Shown here piece after piece: positions 43,859 through 52,740 of a stretch of 58,568 nt of DNA. Within the stretch, counting starts at the first letter, position 1, and every line of letters starts with the position of its first letter. The notes beneath the pieces are model-generated. The model did no database searches. It worked only from the letters and a program-made list of their open reading frames with translations, and was not told the DNA's origin. This DNA comes from Candidatus Nitrotoga sp. BS (GTDB taxonomy: Bacteria > Pseudomonadota > Gammaproteobacteria > Burkholderiales > Gallionellaceae), in the NCBI RefSeq assembly GCF_927797785.1, contig NZ_CAKMLL010000064.1:1-58568 (forward strand). Reading direction: 5' to 3'. The position numbers were made by a program, and so were the translations under genes.

Positions 43859-45067
43859 CTAGTTGGAGCCAAGCCGCCAGGCAATATGCCTGGACCATGC
43901 CTGCTTTAACTTGCTTTGCATCCGTATTGCGAGGGACAGATGTTTTACTGGATGGTCGTCTAGCCGGTCGAATAAATCATTGACGCGTTTTTTAAGCGCA
44001 ACGTCCGAGTAATTTTCGCGAATGAACTGGTAACCGGCCATACGGATCCGATCCAGAAGAGTACGATCCTGCAGCAGTTTAATGACCGCATCGGCGAATT
44101 CTCGCGGCGTGTCGCCCACCAGTGCATGTGTGCCGGGGGTCAGACCAAAGCCTTCAATACCAGTGGTGGTCGTAACTACCGGCAGACCGTAAGACATTGC
44201 CTCGCCGATTTTGCCTTTCATGCCCCCCCCAAAACGGAGCGGCGCGATGGAAATCGCGCTAGTTTCGAGAAAAGGCTTGGTTTCAGGGACGAAACCCATG
44301 ACGTCTACATGATCGGACACGAGTTCGGCAATCTCAGGTGTCTGTGGCCCACCAATGATACGAAGCTTCACGGATGGCTCGGCTGCGACAATAAGCGGAA
44401 GAATTTCCGCACAAAAATAAAGCATGGCATCGATATTGGTTTCGCCACCTGGTCGCACATAGCTACCAATAAAGAGCAGGCATTTGTCACTAGTTGCGTC
44501 AATTGAAACAGGCTGCTGCAGGGGGTGGATATTTGGGATGGTGCAGATGCTAAGTCGGGAATTTTCATGTTGAAGAATGACAGCGTCAGCGTCTGTGACA
44601 GTAATCACGATGTCTGATTTGTCGTAGAGGGACAGCTCGTCATGCTTGGTCTGGGCGGCTCGGGCGGAATCCTCGACTGCCCCCGTGACCCGTGCTTTTG
44701 CCTCCAATCGGTTGAATACCACATCCACGCTGTCGATAATTACCCGAGCATTCGGTTGAGCTATCCGCACTTCGTCGATGAGTGCCATGGCGGCAAAGTA
44801 CCATTCGAACAGGACGGCACCGTAATTGTGGGATTGCAACGCCCGTCCGATGCCGTCATCCAGAACCTGGACCCCTGCTTCGATCATCGCTGAGCGGTAG
44901 CGTGCCGTTTGCTCGCCCCCCATTTTTTCTATTTGCCGTTTTTCACCCAAAGCACAAAAGAAAACCTCATGTTCTTCAGCGATCATTCCGAGCAGCTTGG
45001 TGAAGCGAAAATCCGCTGAATTGCGGTCTGGTGCAGGATAAGTGTCAGCCACGATCAGTACGTTCAT
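43859..45067 (-). CDS. Family 4 glycosyltransferase
   Basis: 402 residues from MNVLIVADTYPAPDRNSADFR, with ATGA overlap with the GH99-like gene upstream. C-terminal GT1_4-type domain: CLLFIGSYVRPGGETNIDAM, LRIIGG, VDVMGFVPETKPFLETSAISIAPLRFGGGMKGKIGEAMSYGLPVV (only the core features named), with the Glu motif near GEAMSYG. Middle region contains IIDSVDVVFNRLEAKA. Cytosolic transferase. The two adjacent GT4 enzymes probably act in succession. Confidence 0.9.
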   Translation of the reverse strand: MNVLIVADTYPAPDRNSADFRFTKLLGMIAEEHEVFFCALGEKRQIEKMGGEQTARYRSAMIEAGVQVLDDGIGRALQSHNYGAVLFEWYFAAMALIDEVRIAQPNARVIIDSVDVVFNRLEAKARVTGAVEDSARAAQTKHDELSLYDKSDIVITVTDADAVILQHENSRLSICTIPNIHPLQQPVSIDATSDKCLLFIGSYVRPGGETNIDAMLYFCAEILPLIVAAEPSVKLRIIGGPQTPEIAELVSDHVDVMGFVPETKPFLETSAISIAPLRFGGGMKGKIGEAMSYGLPVVTTTTGIEGFGLTPGTHALVGDTPREFADAVIKLLQDRTLLDRIRMAGYQFIRENYSDVALKKRVNDLFDRLDDHPVKHLSLAIRMQSKLKQAWSRHIAWRLGSN

Positions 45068-46182
45068 TTTTCGCCCCCACCGCACAACTCTTCACGCACC
45101 ACCTCGAGATACTGGCGACCGAAACGAAGATCCGGTTCCAAATGGTTTCCCTCGGCCCATTCGTTCCATGATTTTACGAATACGAAGCGGCGCTCTTCTG
45201 GCAGGCCACCCACGTTTTGCACAGCTTTTCTCAGCATTTTTCTGAACAGCTCCGGCGTCGAACCCTGAAGAACCATCCCATTGGAACCGCTACGTGGCGT
45301 GTTGTCCCAATTCGGAATTGCACAGGGATAGCTTTCGATACCAGGCTTTGATTCCCGGATCAGCTGTTCCGATATGTATTTGTACTGATGAATAGTGGGT
45401 AGATTGCGCCAGTCGGCATACCAATAGCGAAGCTTATGCAACGGATGTTTCCACGATGCCCAGGCCTGTAGCGTGCGGCGACGTGGTGGCAGGCGCACGC
45501 TAATTCGGGCATCAAACCCCGCATCCTTTGGATTCCAGTCCGACGACCAGTGCTCAGCAATCAAAAACAAACCCGGTAGCCCCGCGCGTGCCGCCATGTC
45601 TCGCCACAGATCGGTGACACGCTTCGAATCGGGCAATTCATCCGGGTTATAAACGATGAATACCGGCTTACCGTCGACGCGAAGATAACGCTTGTCTTTA
45701 AACGCGCGTAGCAGATAGTCAAAGTGACGGCGGTGGTCGTCTTCCCCCGGATAGGTTTGTTCAATCAGTACCTTGTTTGGGGCGCCGTGCCAGATACCGG
45801 TCCAGGTCTGGTTTGCCCAACACAGGCAGAATGGGAAATCGGGCTCGCCCGATTCAAGAACCTCGTTAAACGGACGTTCCAGCAAGCGCTTGCCTCCAAA
45901 CCAGTAATGATAATAGCAGAATGCCTCGATACCATATTCGCGAGCCATCTCGGCCTGAGCATTGCGCGTTTCCGCGACGCGCAGATCGTAGAACCCAAGG
46001 TCAGCAGGGACGTGTGGCTGGTAATGGCCTTCGAATAGCGGCTTTGCTTTTGCCGTGTTGGTCCACTCGGTAAACCCTTTGCCCCACCATTGGTCGTTCT
46101 CGGGGACAGGGTGGTACTGTGGGAGGTAAAAAGCGATGAGGCGCGCTTTGTTATTATTGGTAGACTGTGCTGTAGCTTGCAT
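45064..46182 (-). CDS. WbsX/GH99-like glycan-active protein
   Basis: 372 residues, no signal peptide. Strong GH99-like block: RLIAFYLPQYHPVPENDQWW, GKGFTEWTN, HYQPHVPADLGFYDLR, GIEAFCYYHYWFGGKRLLER, FPFCLCWANQTWTG and FVKSWNEWAEGNHLEPD. WbsX-type proteins are common in O-antigen and rhamnan loci. GH99 enzymes are endo-mannosidases, but the WbsX group is not well characterised and some members may act as transferases. The absence of an export signal points to a cytosolic role in assembling or editing a glycan intermediate. It is the first gene of the unit that ends at 40682 or beyond. Confidence 0.87.
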   Translation of the reverse strand: MQATAQSTNNNKARLIAFYLPQYHPVPENDQWWGKGFTEWTNTAKAKPLFEGHYQPHVPADLGFYDLRVAETRNAQAEMAREYGIEAFCYYHYWFGGKRLLERPFNEVLESGEPDFPFCLCWANQTWTGIWHGAPNKVLIEQTYPGEDDHRRHFDYLLRAFKDKRYLRVDGKPVFIVYNPDELPDSKRVTDLWRDMAARAGLPGLFLIAEHWSSDWNPKDAGFDARISVRLPPRRRTLQAWASWKHPLHKLRYWYADWRNLPTIHQYKYISEQLIRESKPGIESYPCAIPNWDNTPRSGSNGMVLQGSTPELFRKMLRKAVQNVGGLPEERRFVFVKSWNEWAEGNHLEPDLRFGRQYLEVVREELCGGGEK

Positions 46183-46489
46183 TTTTTTAAATGTTAATGT
46201 TTAGTGCCCCAACGGGCCATCACTTACGGAAAGCATTTCTGATTAATTATGCCTGCGTCTTCTGTGCCACGGGCAGGCGTAAATCGTAAATGCCCAGATT
46301 GGATGGTAAGTGTAATTGGTAGTCACAATTGAAATGGAGCCCCGCTTTGACAACGTTAATTCATTCATTAAAACCCTTCGTCCACCATGCATCGTCCACT
46401 GGCATGGGGTGGTATCGGAGCAAATGAATGGAAATGAATTTAAACTGGGACATGGCGTGCAATCAGTTATTTTTTGCGTTTTGATGTTG
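46183..46489. other. Intergenic region in the minus-strand cluster
   Basis: About 300 bases between the GT2 gene ending at 46490 and the GH99-like gene starting at 46182. No supported gene, RNA or strong hairpin. It probably contains a promoter for the GH99-GT4-GT4 unit. Confidence 0.4.
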
Positions 46490-47524
46490 TTAAAAAAATC
46501 TGGAAAGCCGATCCCGCCAAATATCTAGCAGATTATTACCTTGGTGAGAAGACGTTGTACTTGTAAGCTTTGCAAGATGCGGGTATTTTATTACCACCTG
46601 ATCCCATTCTTTAATCAGGGTGCTGTCTGGATTATCCTCCCTATTTGCGGCGTCGACAGCTAACCATTTTGCACCACGCGCTTGCTCAGAGAGCTTTTTC
46701 AATAGATCGACGGGCGGTTGGCGGCTACTGGCAGCCTCTCGTAGCGGGGCATAGTTCGACGCATATACGATGTCATGCAGAATGATGAGCGCATCCAATA
46801 CTTCCATTCGATATTGGCGATGAGATCGGTTTGTTGCGCTGGTTGCCCCTTTATGCACTCGAAAGGTTGCCAAGTTTTCCGATACATAGATTAAACCAGT
46901 ATGGATTGCAACCCGTGTCCAATACTCCAAGTCGCAGGACATAATTAAATTAGGGTTAAATAACCCATACTGCTCAAAAACATTTTTTTTCAACATGACG
47001 CTTGTAGGCTCACCTATGAAATTCATACCGATTCGATTAACCGCCAACTGACAATATTCTTGCGCGGAAATCCACCTGGAATCAGGGAAAATGCTGTCTA
47101 TCAAAATCTGATTGTCAAAATAAAACTGTTGTACATTCTCGCTAGTTTCCGCGTCAAGTAAGTAGCCGCGTTTACAAGCAATAAAGGAGCACCCCTTTTT
47201 CGACTCTGCAATAAGCCGTTCTAGACAAGTTTGTGAGATCAGATCGTCCTGAAATACGAACTTGATCCACTCACCTTGGGCTAGTTCAATGCAATGGTTC
47301 CAGTTACCTACCAGTCCAAGATTGTGCTCGTTGCGGACCAGTCGGATTCGTTGGTCGCTGGCTGCGTAACGCTCAAGGATTTCAAAAGTGGTATCCGTTG
47401 ACCCGTCATCAACGACAAGTATCTCAATATCTTTGTATGTCTGGTTCAACACGCTGTTTAAACAAGCCTCCAGATATCGGGCGCCGTTATATGTGGGAAT
47501 GCATATGCTTATAAGGGGCGTCAT
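46490..47524 (-). CDS. Family 2 glycosyltransferase
   Basis: 344 residues: ISICIPTYNGARYLEACLNSVL, EILVVDDGSTDTT, WIKFVFQDDLISQTCLERL (DD metal site), and SCDLEYWTRVAIHTG with the acidic region. GT-A fold. A 106-base gap separates it from the next upstream GT2 gene. Domain boundaries and length are normal; donor and acceptor are not known. Confidence 0.9.
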   Translation of the reverse strand: MTPLISICIPTYNGARYLEACLNSVLNQTYKDIEILVVDDGSTDTTFEILERYAASDQRIRLVRNEHNLGLVGNWNHCIELAQGEWIKFVFQDDLISQTCLERLIAESKKGCSFIACKRGYLLDAETSENVQQFYFDNQILIDSIFPDSRWISAQEYCQLAVNRIGMNFIGEPTSVMLKKNVFEQYGLFNPNLIMSCDLEYWTRVAIHTGLIYVSENLATFRVHKGATSATNRSHRQYRMEVLDALIILHDIVYASNYAPLREAASSRQPPVDLLKKLSEQARGAKWLAVDAANREDNPDSTLIKEWDQVVIKYPHLAKLTSTTSSHQGNNLLDIWRDRLSRFF

Positions 47525-47630
47525 ACACTATATCTCAAATGATGAGAGGAAAATCTGGCTGAGAAGGCACTTTGCAGAGTCGATCGGGCTAGAATAATTG
47601 GTAATTATTATGCTCATCTTTTAACAATGG

Positions 47631-48740
47631 TCATTGTTTCTTAAATCGCCAGAGCAGGTGTCTATCTAGGAACTGAAGTAGTTTTGGTTTTCCTCGGATT
47701 TTCGTCTTCTGGCCGTGAATTCCAAGCCAACTTTGTAACGGGATACTCTTTTCACCAAGCGAACGTGGGCCATCTCCTAAGGCTGCATATACGTCATTGA
47801 GAAGGGTGGCAACCATTGGATTCTTAGGGGCGATTTCCAGTGCCGCAAGCGCGAGTACGTATGCCTTTGCGGTGCATATGAAAGGTTTGCCAAAGTATCG
47901 CCTATCCACATCAAGGCAATGACTCGCAAGACGAATCTGTGCATTGGATTTTTCGATGGTACAGCCCGGTGAGCCAACAGGGAAATTGAAAGTGACCAAT
48001 TTTTCCAAAGGCCAACGCTCGATTGCGCGCAAAATAGTTATAACTGTCTCGTAATAGCTACCAAATCTTGGCCCATCTTTTTGCATACTCAAATTTTCGC
48101 CATGGATCCGATAATCAGTTAGGCGCTCTGGCAGCACATAAATTTCATAATCATCAAGAACTCGCAGCCAATAGTCGTAATCTTGAACATAAAGTAATAC
48201 AGGACTGAAAAATCCCACGCGATTGATTACATCCCTTCGGATCATCGCCGAAGGGGCATTGAGAATATTCTGATGCAATAATTGCCAGCGAATATCTGTA
48301 ATGGGGGTGTCGAAAACATCACCAGCATGAGCATCAGCGGCAAGCTGCCCGTCCTCGTCTATACAATTCACCCTGGTAAAAAGAGCACCAATCTCGGAGT
48401 GGTTTTGCATGAATTCAAGTTGTTTTTTCAAACGGTTTGGCCTCATGCGGTCGTCTGAACCTAGAAGTGCAATAAACTGACCCTTTGCATCTTCGAAAGC
48501 CAAGTTCAGAGCCCCTGAAGGCCCGATATTTTTTTGAAGGCACATCACACGGACACGATCGCAATTATTGGACTGGTAATTCCGTAATATTTGAGGGCTT
48601 TGGTCGGCAGAGGCATCATCCACAATTATCACTTCCAGATTTTGATAGCTCTGTGTAAGCACGGATTCTATTGTCTCTACAAGATATTTTTCATGGTTGT
48701 AGGAAGCGATGCAAACGGAGATCAGCGGGTCAGCAATCAT
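47631..48740 (-). CDS. Family 2 glycosyltransferase
   Basis: 369 residues: PLISVCIASYNHEKYLVETI, LEVIIVDDASADQS, FIALLGSDDRMRPNRLKKQ (DD), and LYVQDYDYWLRVLDDY. The C-terminus is longer than that of the other GT2 enzymes and lacks membrane helices. It lies 3 bases after the aminotransferase gene, so it may transfer the 3-acetamido sugar made by the upstream genes. That link is inferred from position only. Confidence 0.9.
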   Translation of the reverse strand: MIADPLISVCIASYNHEKYLVETIESVLTQSYQNLEVIIVDDASADQSPQILRNYQSNNCDRVRVMCLQKNIGPSGALNLAFEDAKGQFIALLGSDDRMRPNRLKKQLEFMQNHSEIGALFTRVNCIDEDGQLAADAHAGDVFDTPITDIRWQLLHQNILNAPSAMIRRDVINRVGFFSPVLLYVQDYDYWLRVLDDYEIYVLPERLTDYRIHGENLSMQKDGPRFGSYYETVITILRAIERWPLEKLVTFNFPVGSPGCTIEKSNAQIRLASHCLDVDRRYFGKPFICTAKAYVLALAALEIAPKNPMVATLLNDVYAALGDGPRSLGEKSIPLQSWLGIHGQKTKIRGKPKLLQFLDRHLLWRFKKQ

Positions 48741-48743
48741 AAT

Positions 48744-49856
48744 CTAATCCTGTTGTCCTAATTGCCGCATGATGGCTGTTATTGTGTCTTCCTGCTGTTC
48801 GTCAGTAAAGTGAGGGCCAATTGGCAGGCTTAACACCTCATCCGCCATATTTTTGGCAACTGGAAATGCGTCCGGTTGCAGATACATGTCCGCATATGCT
48901 TGTTGCATGTGTGGAGGAATCGGATAGTGGATCAGTGTTTCGACCCCGTCCTCTTTCAATGCTTGTTGCGCGTTGTTACGATTGCGGCATCTCACGACAT
49001 ATAAGTGCCATACTGGTTCTGCCCATTTCGGGGTATACGGAAGCTGCCAATCCATACTCTGGAGCGCTTGGCTGTACTGTTTGGCTTGATGGGTTCTTCG
49101 GGTGTTCCATGCGTCGATATGCCGGAGCTTGACCCGTAACACTGCCGCCTGCAGTTCATCGAGCCGACTATTGAACCCTCTTACCTCATTAACATATTTA
49201 ATGCGTGAGCCATAATTGCGCAATGTACGCACTGCATCCGCAATCTGATCGTCATTTGTGGTGACAGCACCTGCGTCGCCAAACGCGCCAAGATTTTTAC
49301 CAGGATAAAAGCTCCATCCGGCTGCGTCTCCGAAGCCCCCAACTCTTTTGTTCTTGTATTTGGCGCCATGCGCCTGTGCGGCATCTTCCAGTACACGCAA
49401 CCCATTGTGTTGAGCGATTGCAAGGATGGGGTCCATGTTGGCGGGTTGACCATAGAGATGAACCGGAAGAATTGCTTTTGTTTTTGGTGTAATTGCCCTC
49501 TCAATTTTATTGGGATCAATATTGTAAGTGCGTTCATCAGGCTCAACGGGGACAGGAATCGCGCCGCATTGACTCACCGCTAACCATGTTGCAATGTAGG
49601 TATTGGATGGGACAATAACTTCATCTCCGGGGCCAATATTCATGGCGAGCAAGGAAAGATGGAGCGCGTCTAACCCATTGCCAACGCCTATGCAATGTTT
49701 GACGCCAATATAGTCCGCATACTCCTCTTCAAACGCGCGTAGCTCAGCTCCCAGCAGATACCAGCCGCTATCTAGTGTTCGCGCTACGGCGGCGTCTATT
49801 TCCATCTTTAGTTCGCGATAAGTGGCGCCGAGGTCGAGGAAGCGCACGCTATTCAT
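48744..49856 (-). CDS. DegT/DnrJ/EryC1-type sugar aminotransferase (FdtB/QdtB-like)
   Basis: 370 residues from [20 protein letters not shown]; the ATG at 49856 has an aaggtc site and lies inside the end of the upstream gene. PLP-binding Lys187 is in [15 protein letters not shown]; other family blocks are [24 protein letters not shown] and [12 protein letters not shown]. With the ketoisomerase/acetyltransferase fused protein upstream it fits the pathway dTDP-6-deoxy-hexos-4-ulose to 3-ketosugar to 3-amino-3,6-dideoxyhexose to the N-acetyl form (Fuc3NAc or Qui3NAc). The epimer is not decidable here. rmlA and rmlB, needed for the precursor, are not in the window. Confidence 0.92.
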   Translation of the reverse strand: MNSVRFLDLGATYRELKMEIDAAVARTLDSGWYLLGAELRAFEEEYADYIGVKHCIGVGNGLDALHLSLLAMNIGPGDEVIVPSNTYIATWLAVSQCGAIPVPVEPDERTYNIDPNKIERAITPKTKAILPVHLYGQPANMDPILAIAQHNGLRVLEDAAQAHGAKYKNKRVGGFGDAAGWSFYPGKNLGAFGDAGAVTTNDDQIADAVRTLRNYGSRIKYVNEVRGFNSRLDELQAAVLRVKLRHIDAWNTRRTHQAKQYSQALQSMDWQLPYTPKWAEPVWHLYVVRCRNRNNAQQALKEDGVETLIHYPIPPHMQQAYADMYLQPDAFPVAKNMADEVLSLPIGPHFTDEQQEDTITAIMRQLGQQD

Positions 49857-50787
49857 GTTCGACCTTCTGTTCAAGCAAGCTTAGAAATTCGTTATAGTCG
49901 CGGATGTAATCGTCAGCACAATATACATCGGATGTAAGAACCAAGAGTACTGCATCTAATGAGTATTTGTATTGGATGCCCCAAACCATGGGTGGGATAT
50001 GTAGGCCTAAGCACGAGGAATCCAGCTTGATTTCGTCACGTGATTGCCCATCATCTAACACGACAGAGACACATCCTTTTACACAGATCAGGAACTGATG
50101 TAAGGTCTTATGAGCATGCTCACCGCGAACTTCCTGGCTAGGTACATCAAAAACCAGAAAGTAGCGCTTCGGTGAGAATGGCAGGTGTTGTTCTATCTCG
50201 CCAAATGACAGTTTGCCTCGGAGGTCTTCAATAAGAGGGAGGCGAATCAGCCGAGCAGATTTTACTCTTAAATCGGGTGCAGCTCCTTCGCTGCCAATTA
50301 ATGGATTTGGCTGGAAAGGTGTATCAACATAGCCCGTAATGCGTGCAGGATTGCCTATGACAATTGCATTCGGCGGGACGTTCCGGGTGACTACCGCGCC
50401 AGCCCCGACCATTGAATTTTGTCCAATGTTTAAACCAGGCAAAATGGTCGCATTTGCGCCAATGGAAGCTCCCTTGCGAACATACGTTTTAGGGAATTCG
50501 GCGGGATACTGTCGGCTGCGTGGAAAAGGGTCGTTGGTGAATGTGGCGTTAGGCCCGACAAAGACATCATCCTCAAGAATGATGCCATCCCAGAGCTGCA
50601 CACCACATTTGATAGTGACACGGTCGCCTATGGTTACATTGTTCTCGATGAACACGTGGTCGCAGATGTTGCATTCACTGCCAATCATTGCGCCCGGGAG
50701 GATGTGGGCGAACGCCCACACGCGGGTTCCTTTTCCAATGGTTTTTGTCTCAACTACTGCTTGAGGGTGCTGGTAATGCTGTTCCAT
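49849..50787 (-). CDS. WxcM-type bifunctional protein: sugar N-acetyltransferase and 3,4-ketoisomerase
   Basis: 312 residues from [13 protein letters not shown]. Residues 1-152 are a left-handed beta-helix acyltransferase ([47 protein letters not shown]). Residues about 175-312 are a cupin of the FdtA/WxcM type with the signature RGEHAHK (221-227), [11 protein letters not shown] and [11 protein letters not shown]. The cupin isomerises the 4-keto sugar to the 3-keto sugar, and the beta-helix domain acetylates the 3-amino group made by the aminotransferase downstream. It overlaps that gene by 8 bases. The frame extends upstream but has no better start. Confidence 0.92.
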   Translation of the reverse strand: MEQHYQHPQAVVETKTIGKGTRVWAFAHILPGAMIGSECNICDHVFIENNVTIGDRVTIKCGVQLWDGIILEDDVFVGPNATFTNDPFPRSRQYPAEFPKTYVRKGASIGANATILPGLNIGQNSMVGAGAVVTRNVPPNAIVIGNPARITGYVDTPFQPNPLIGSEGAAPDLRVKSARLIRLPLIEDLRGKLSFGEIEQHLPFSPKRYFLVFDVPSQEVRGEHAHKTLHQFLICVKGCVSVVLDDGQSRDEIKLDSSCLGLHIPPMVWGIQYKYSLDAVLLVLTSDVYCADDYIRDYNEFLSLLEQKVEHE

Positions 50788-50803
50788 GACGATTGACCTG
50801 CTG

Positions 50804-52057
50804 TTAGTGTTGACCGATTGTTGGAGTGGCATTCGCCAGTGAAGAGTCGATCTCAAATCGGCTCTTCATATAAAAAAGCCCCATTTCTTGTTGGCGAGTG
50901 ATGAGGTGATCATCCGAATAAACCTGGAAAGAGAAAAGATTTTCCCCATAAAACGATTCGCGGCCTTCTGGGGTACCTATCCATGCGCGCATTGAGTAAA
51001 CGCCTGGCAGAAGAGTCATGGATTCGAAATGTAGTTCAACTGCATGTTCGCCAATCTCAAAATTTCGCGGGTCCTCAACATTGTTATTAGCGGTCAGATA
51101 CACAAAGTCAGTAGTGTGCGCACCTATAAGAAAGCAAATGCGTTCGAGTGGCTTGTTGATTGTGAATTGAACACGTATGCGAAATGGCGAGAAGAAATTA
51201 ATCGAATCCACGGAATGGCAATGCTCATCGTAGAATTCTATGGTCTTAAAGGTTAACTCATCTGACGTTCTAGATTTTCCACTATGGCTATTTAAAGCAT
51301 CTGATTTTATTTTTTTGTTGCTGTAATCGAAGAAAAGATTGCTTACCTCTGTTGGGTCACCATCAGCAACAATCTGGCCATGATCCAACATAATGACTCT
51401 ACTGCATAGACGCTCCAATTGCCTGATGTTGTGAGAAACAATCAGAACGGTTTTGCCTTGGCGCTTGATTAAATCCTCCATCCGGTCAAAGCATTTTCGC
51501 TGAAATGCCAAGTCTCCTACCGCCAGCACTTCATCCACGATCAGAATGTCCGATTCCACGCTTGTGGCGATGGAAAACCCCAGCCGTACTTGCATGCCAG
51601 AAGAGTAGCGCTTGATCGGGGTGTCGATGAATTCTTCCAGTTCGGCAAAGGCGACAATCTCATCAAACTTGCTATTGATTTCGCTCTTTGAGATACCGAG
51701 GATCGCACCATTGAGATAGATGTTTTCGCGCCCAGTGAGGTCACCCACTAGGCCTGCGCCGACCTCGATCAGTGGAGCAATTTTGCCTTTTACGGTGATG
51801 CTACCGCTGGAGGGTTTTGCAATGTTGGCGAGCAGCTTGAGCATAGTGCTCTTGCCGGCGCCGTTATGGCCGATGATGCCGACGACTTCGCCTGGCTCGA
51901 TGCTGAAGTGGACGTCGTCCAGTGCCTTGAACGGGGCACGCTCTTCACTTGGTTGGCCGGTGAGTCGCCGCCATTGGTTGAGAGCATGGCTCTTCAGGCT
52001 TTGCATTGTGCCGAGCTGGTATTCTTTGATGACGTGGTTGACTTCGATGATGGGCAT
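50804..52057 (-). CDS. wzt: ABC transporter ATPase Wzt with C-terminal glycan-binding domain
   Basis: 417 residues. The ATPase domain (about 1-245) has Walker [10 protein letters not shown] (63-71), signature [10 protein letters not shown], Walker [14 protein letters not shown] and a switch His in LIVSHNIRQ. The C-terminal 150 residues ([49 protein letters not shown]) are the Wzt carbohydrate-recognition type that reads the polymer end. With a Wzm permease it would export the finished polysaccharide across the inner membrane. No wzm is present: upstream are only a decayed second wzt and an IS remnant. The permease may be elsewhere or lost. Confidence 0.93.
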   Translation of the reverse strand: MPIIEVNHVIKEYQLGTMQSLKSHALNQWRRLTGQPSEERAPFKALDDVHFSIEPGEVVGIIGHNGAGKSTMLKLLANIAKPSSGSITVKGKIAPLIEVGAGLVGDLTGRENIYLNGAILGISKSEINSKFDEIVAFAELEEFIDTPIKRYSSGMQVRLGFSIATSVESDILIVDEVLAVGDLAFQRKCFDRMEDLIKRQGKTVLIVSHNIRQLERLCSRVIMLDHGQIVADGDPTEVSNLFFDYSNKKIKSDALNSHSGKSRTSDELTFKTIEFYDEHCHSVDSINFFSPFRIRVQFTINKPLERICFLIGAHTTDFVYLTANNNVEDPRNFEIGEHAVELHFESMTLLPGVYSMRAWIGTPEGRESFYGENLFSFQVYSDDHLITRQQEMGLFYMKSRFEIDSSLANATPTIGQH

Positions 52058-52205
52058 TTTTTTAGTGGTTAACGAGTAGCGATTTGTGGTTAGCAGTATC
52101 AGTTGCCGTGATAGCAGCCTTTACAGCTCGTCCTCGCTGATTCCTGCTAGTTTTATCAGGTATTGCTGCAGGCCGGAGTTTGAACTGGAATCTCCATATG
52201 CGGCG

Positions 52206-52503
52206 TCACTTAAGCTTAATAGTGCCTCGCATTGATTTCGACGTTTTGGCCAATAACTTGAGCATTTTACACTTAACGGCGCCATTGTGGCCAATTATGC
52301 CAAGCGTATCACGGCAAATTATGCCAAGCGTATCACCTTGCTCAACGGTGAATGTGACTTCATCAAAGGCCTTGAACGGGGTGCGCTCTTCAACCGCTTG
52401 GCCCGTGAGTCGTCGCCTGAGTGCATGGGTCTTCAGGCTCTGCATCGTGCCGATGCTGGTATTCTTTGGTGATGTGGTTGACTTCGATGATGAGCACGGT
52501 CAT
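52206..52503 (-). pseudogene. Decayed N-terminal copy of wzt
   Basis: The translation follows the wzt N-terminus: MTVLIIEVNHITKEYQ, then after a one-base frameshift MQSLKTHAL, RRLTGQAVEERTPFKAFDEV and MLKLLAKTSKSMRGTIKLK. The Walker A site is destroyed (GHNGAVKCK in place of GHNGAGKST), and just before it a short stretch is duplicated in tandem (DTLGIICRDTLGIIGHNG; DNA unit atgccaagcgtatcac twice). The rest of the ATPase is missing. This looks like a tandem gene duplication that decayed, or an older wzt displaced by recombination with the intact copy. Confidence 0.85.
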
Positions 52504-52516
52504 GGGGAAGGTATGA

Positions 52517-52693
52517 GTGGCCGTAAGGTATCACATCAGTTGGATGATCGCGTTGTACGATAGCGAAGAGCTGGAATATTCCAAGCCCCCTGGTTATCGG
52601 CGCTCTGCTCTAGCGAAGCGTCCGAAGCTGGATGGTTTCACCCGTATTATCGATCAGAATCTGGGCGAAGATAAAAGCCGTTCGCGCAAGTGA
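52517..52693 (+). pseudogene. Remnant of an IS21-family transposase (IstA)
   Basis: 59 codons on the plus strand ending at a TGA at 52691. The peptide KPPGYRRSALAKRPKLDGFT, followed by IIDQNLGEDKSRSRK, matches the conserved segment before the DDE domain of IstA proteins (pattern PPGYRR..., KRPKLDGF..IID..L..DK...KKQRHTAKR). The helper gene istB and both ends of the IS are absent. It lies between the decayed wzt and the YidC-like fusion gene, so an IS21-type insertion probably caused the loss of sequence here. Confidence 0.7.
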
Positions 52694-52740
52694 CCTTTTG
52701 ATCTTCTAATTAATGAATTTACCCATATGTTATCGTCAGC

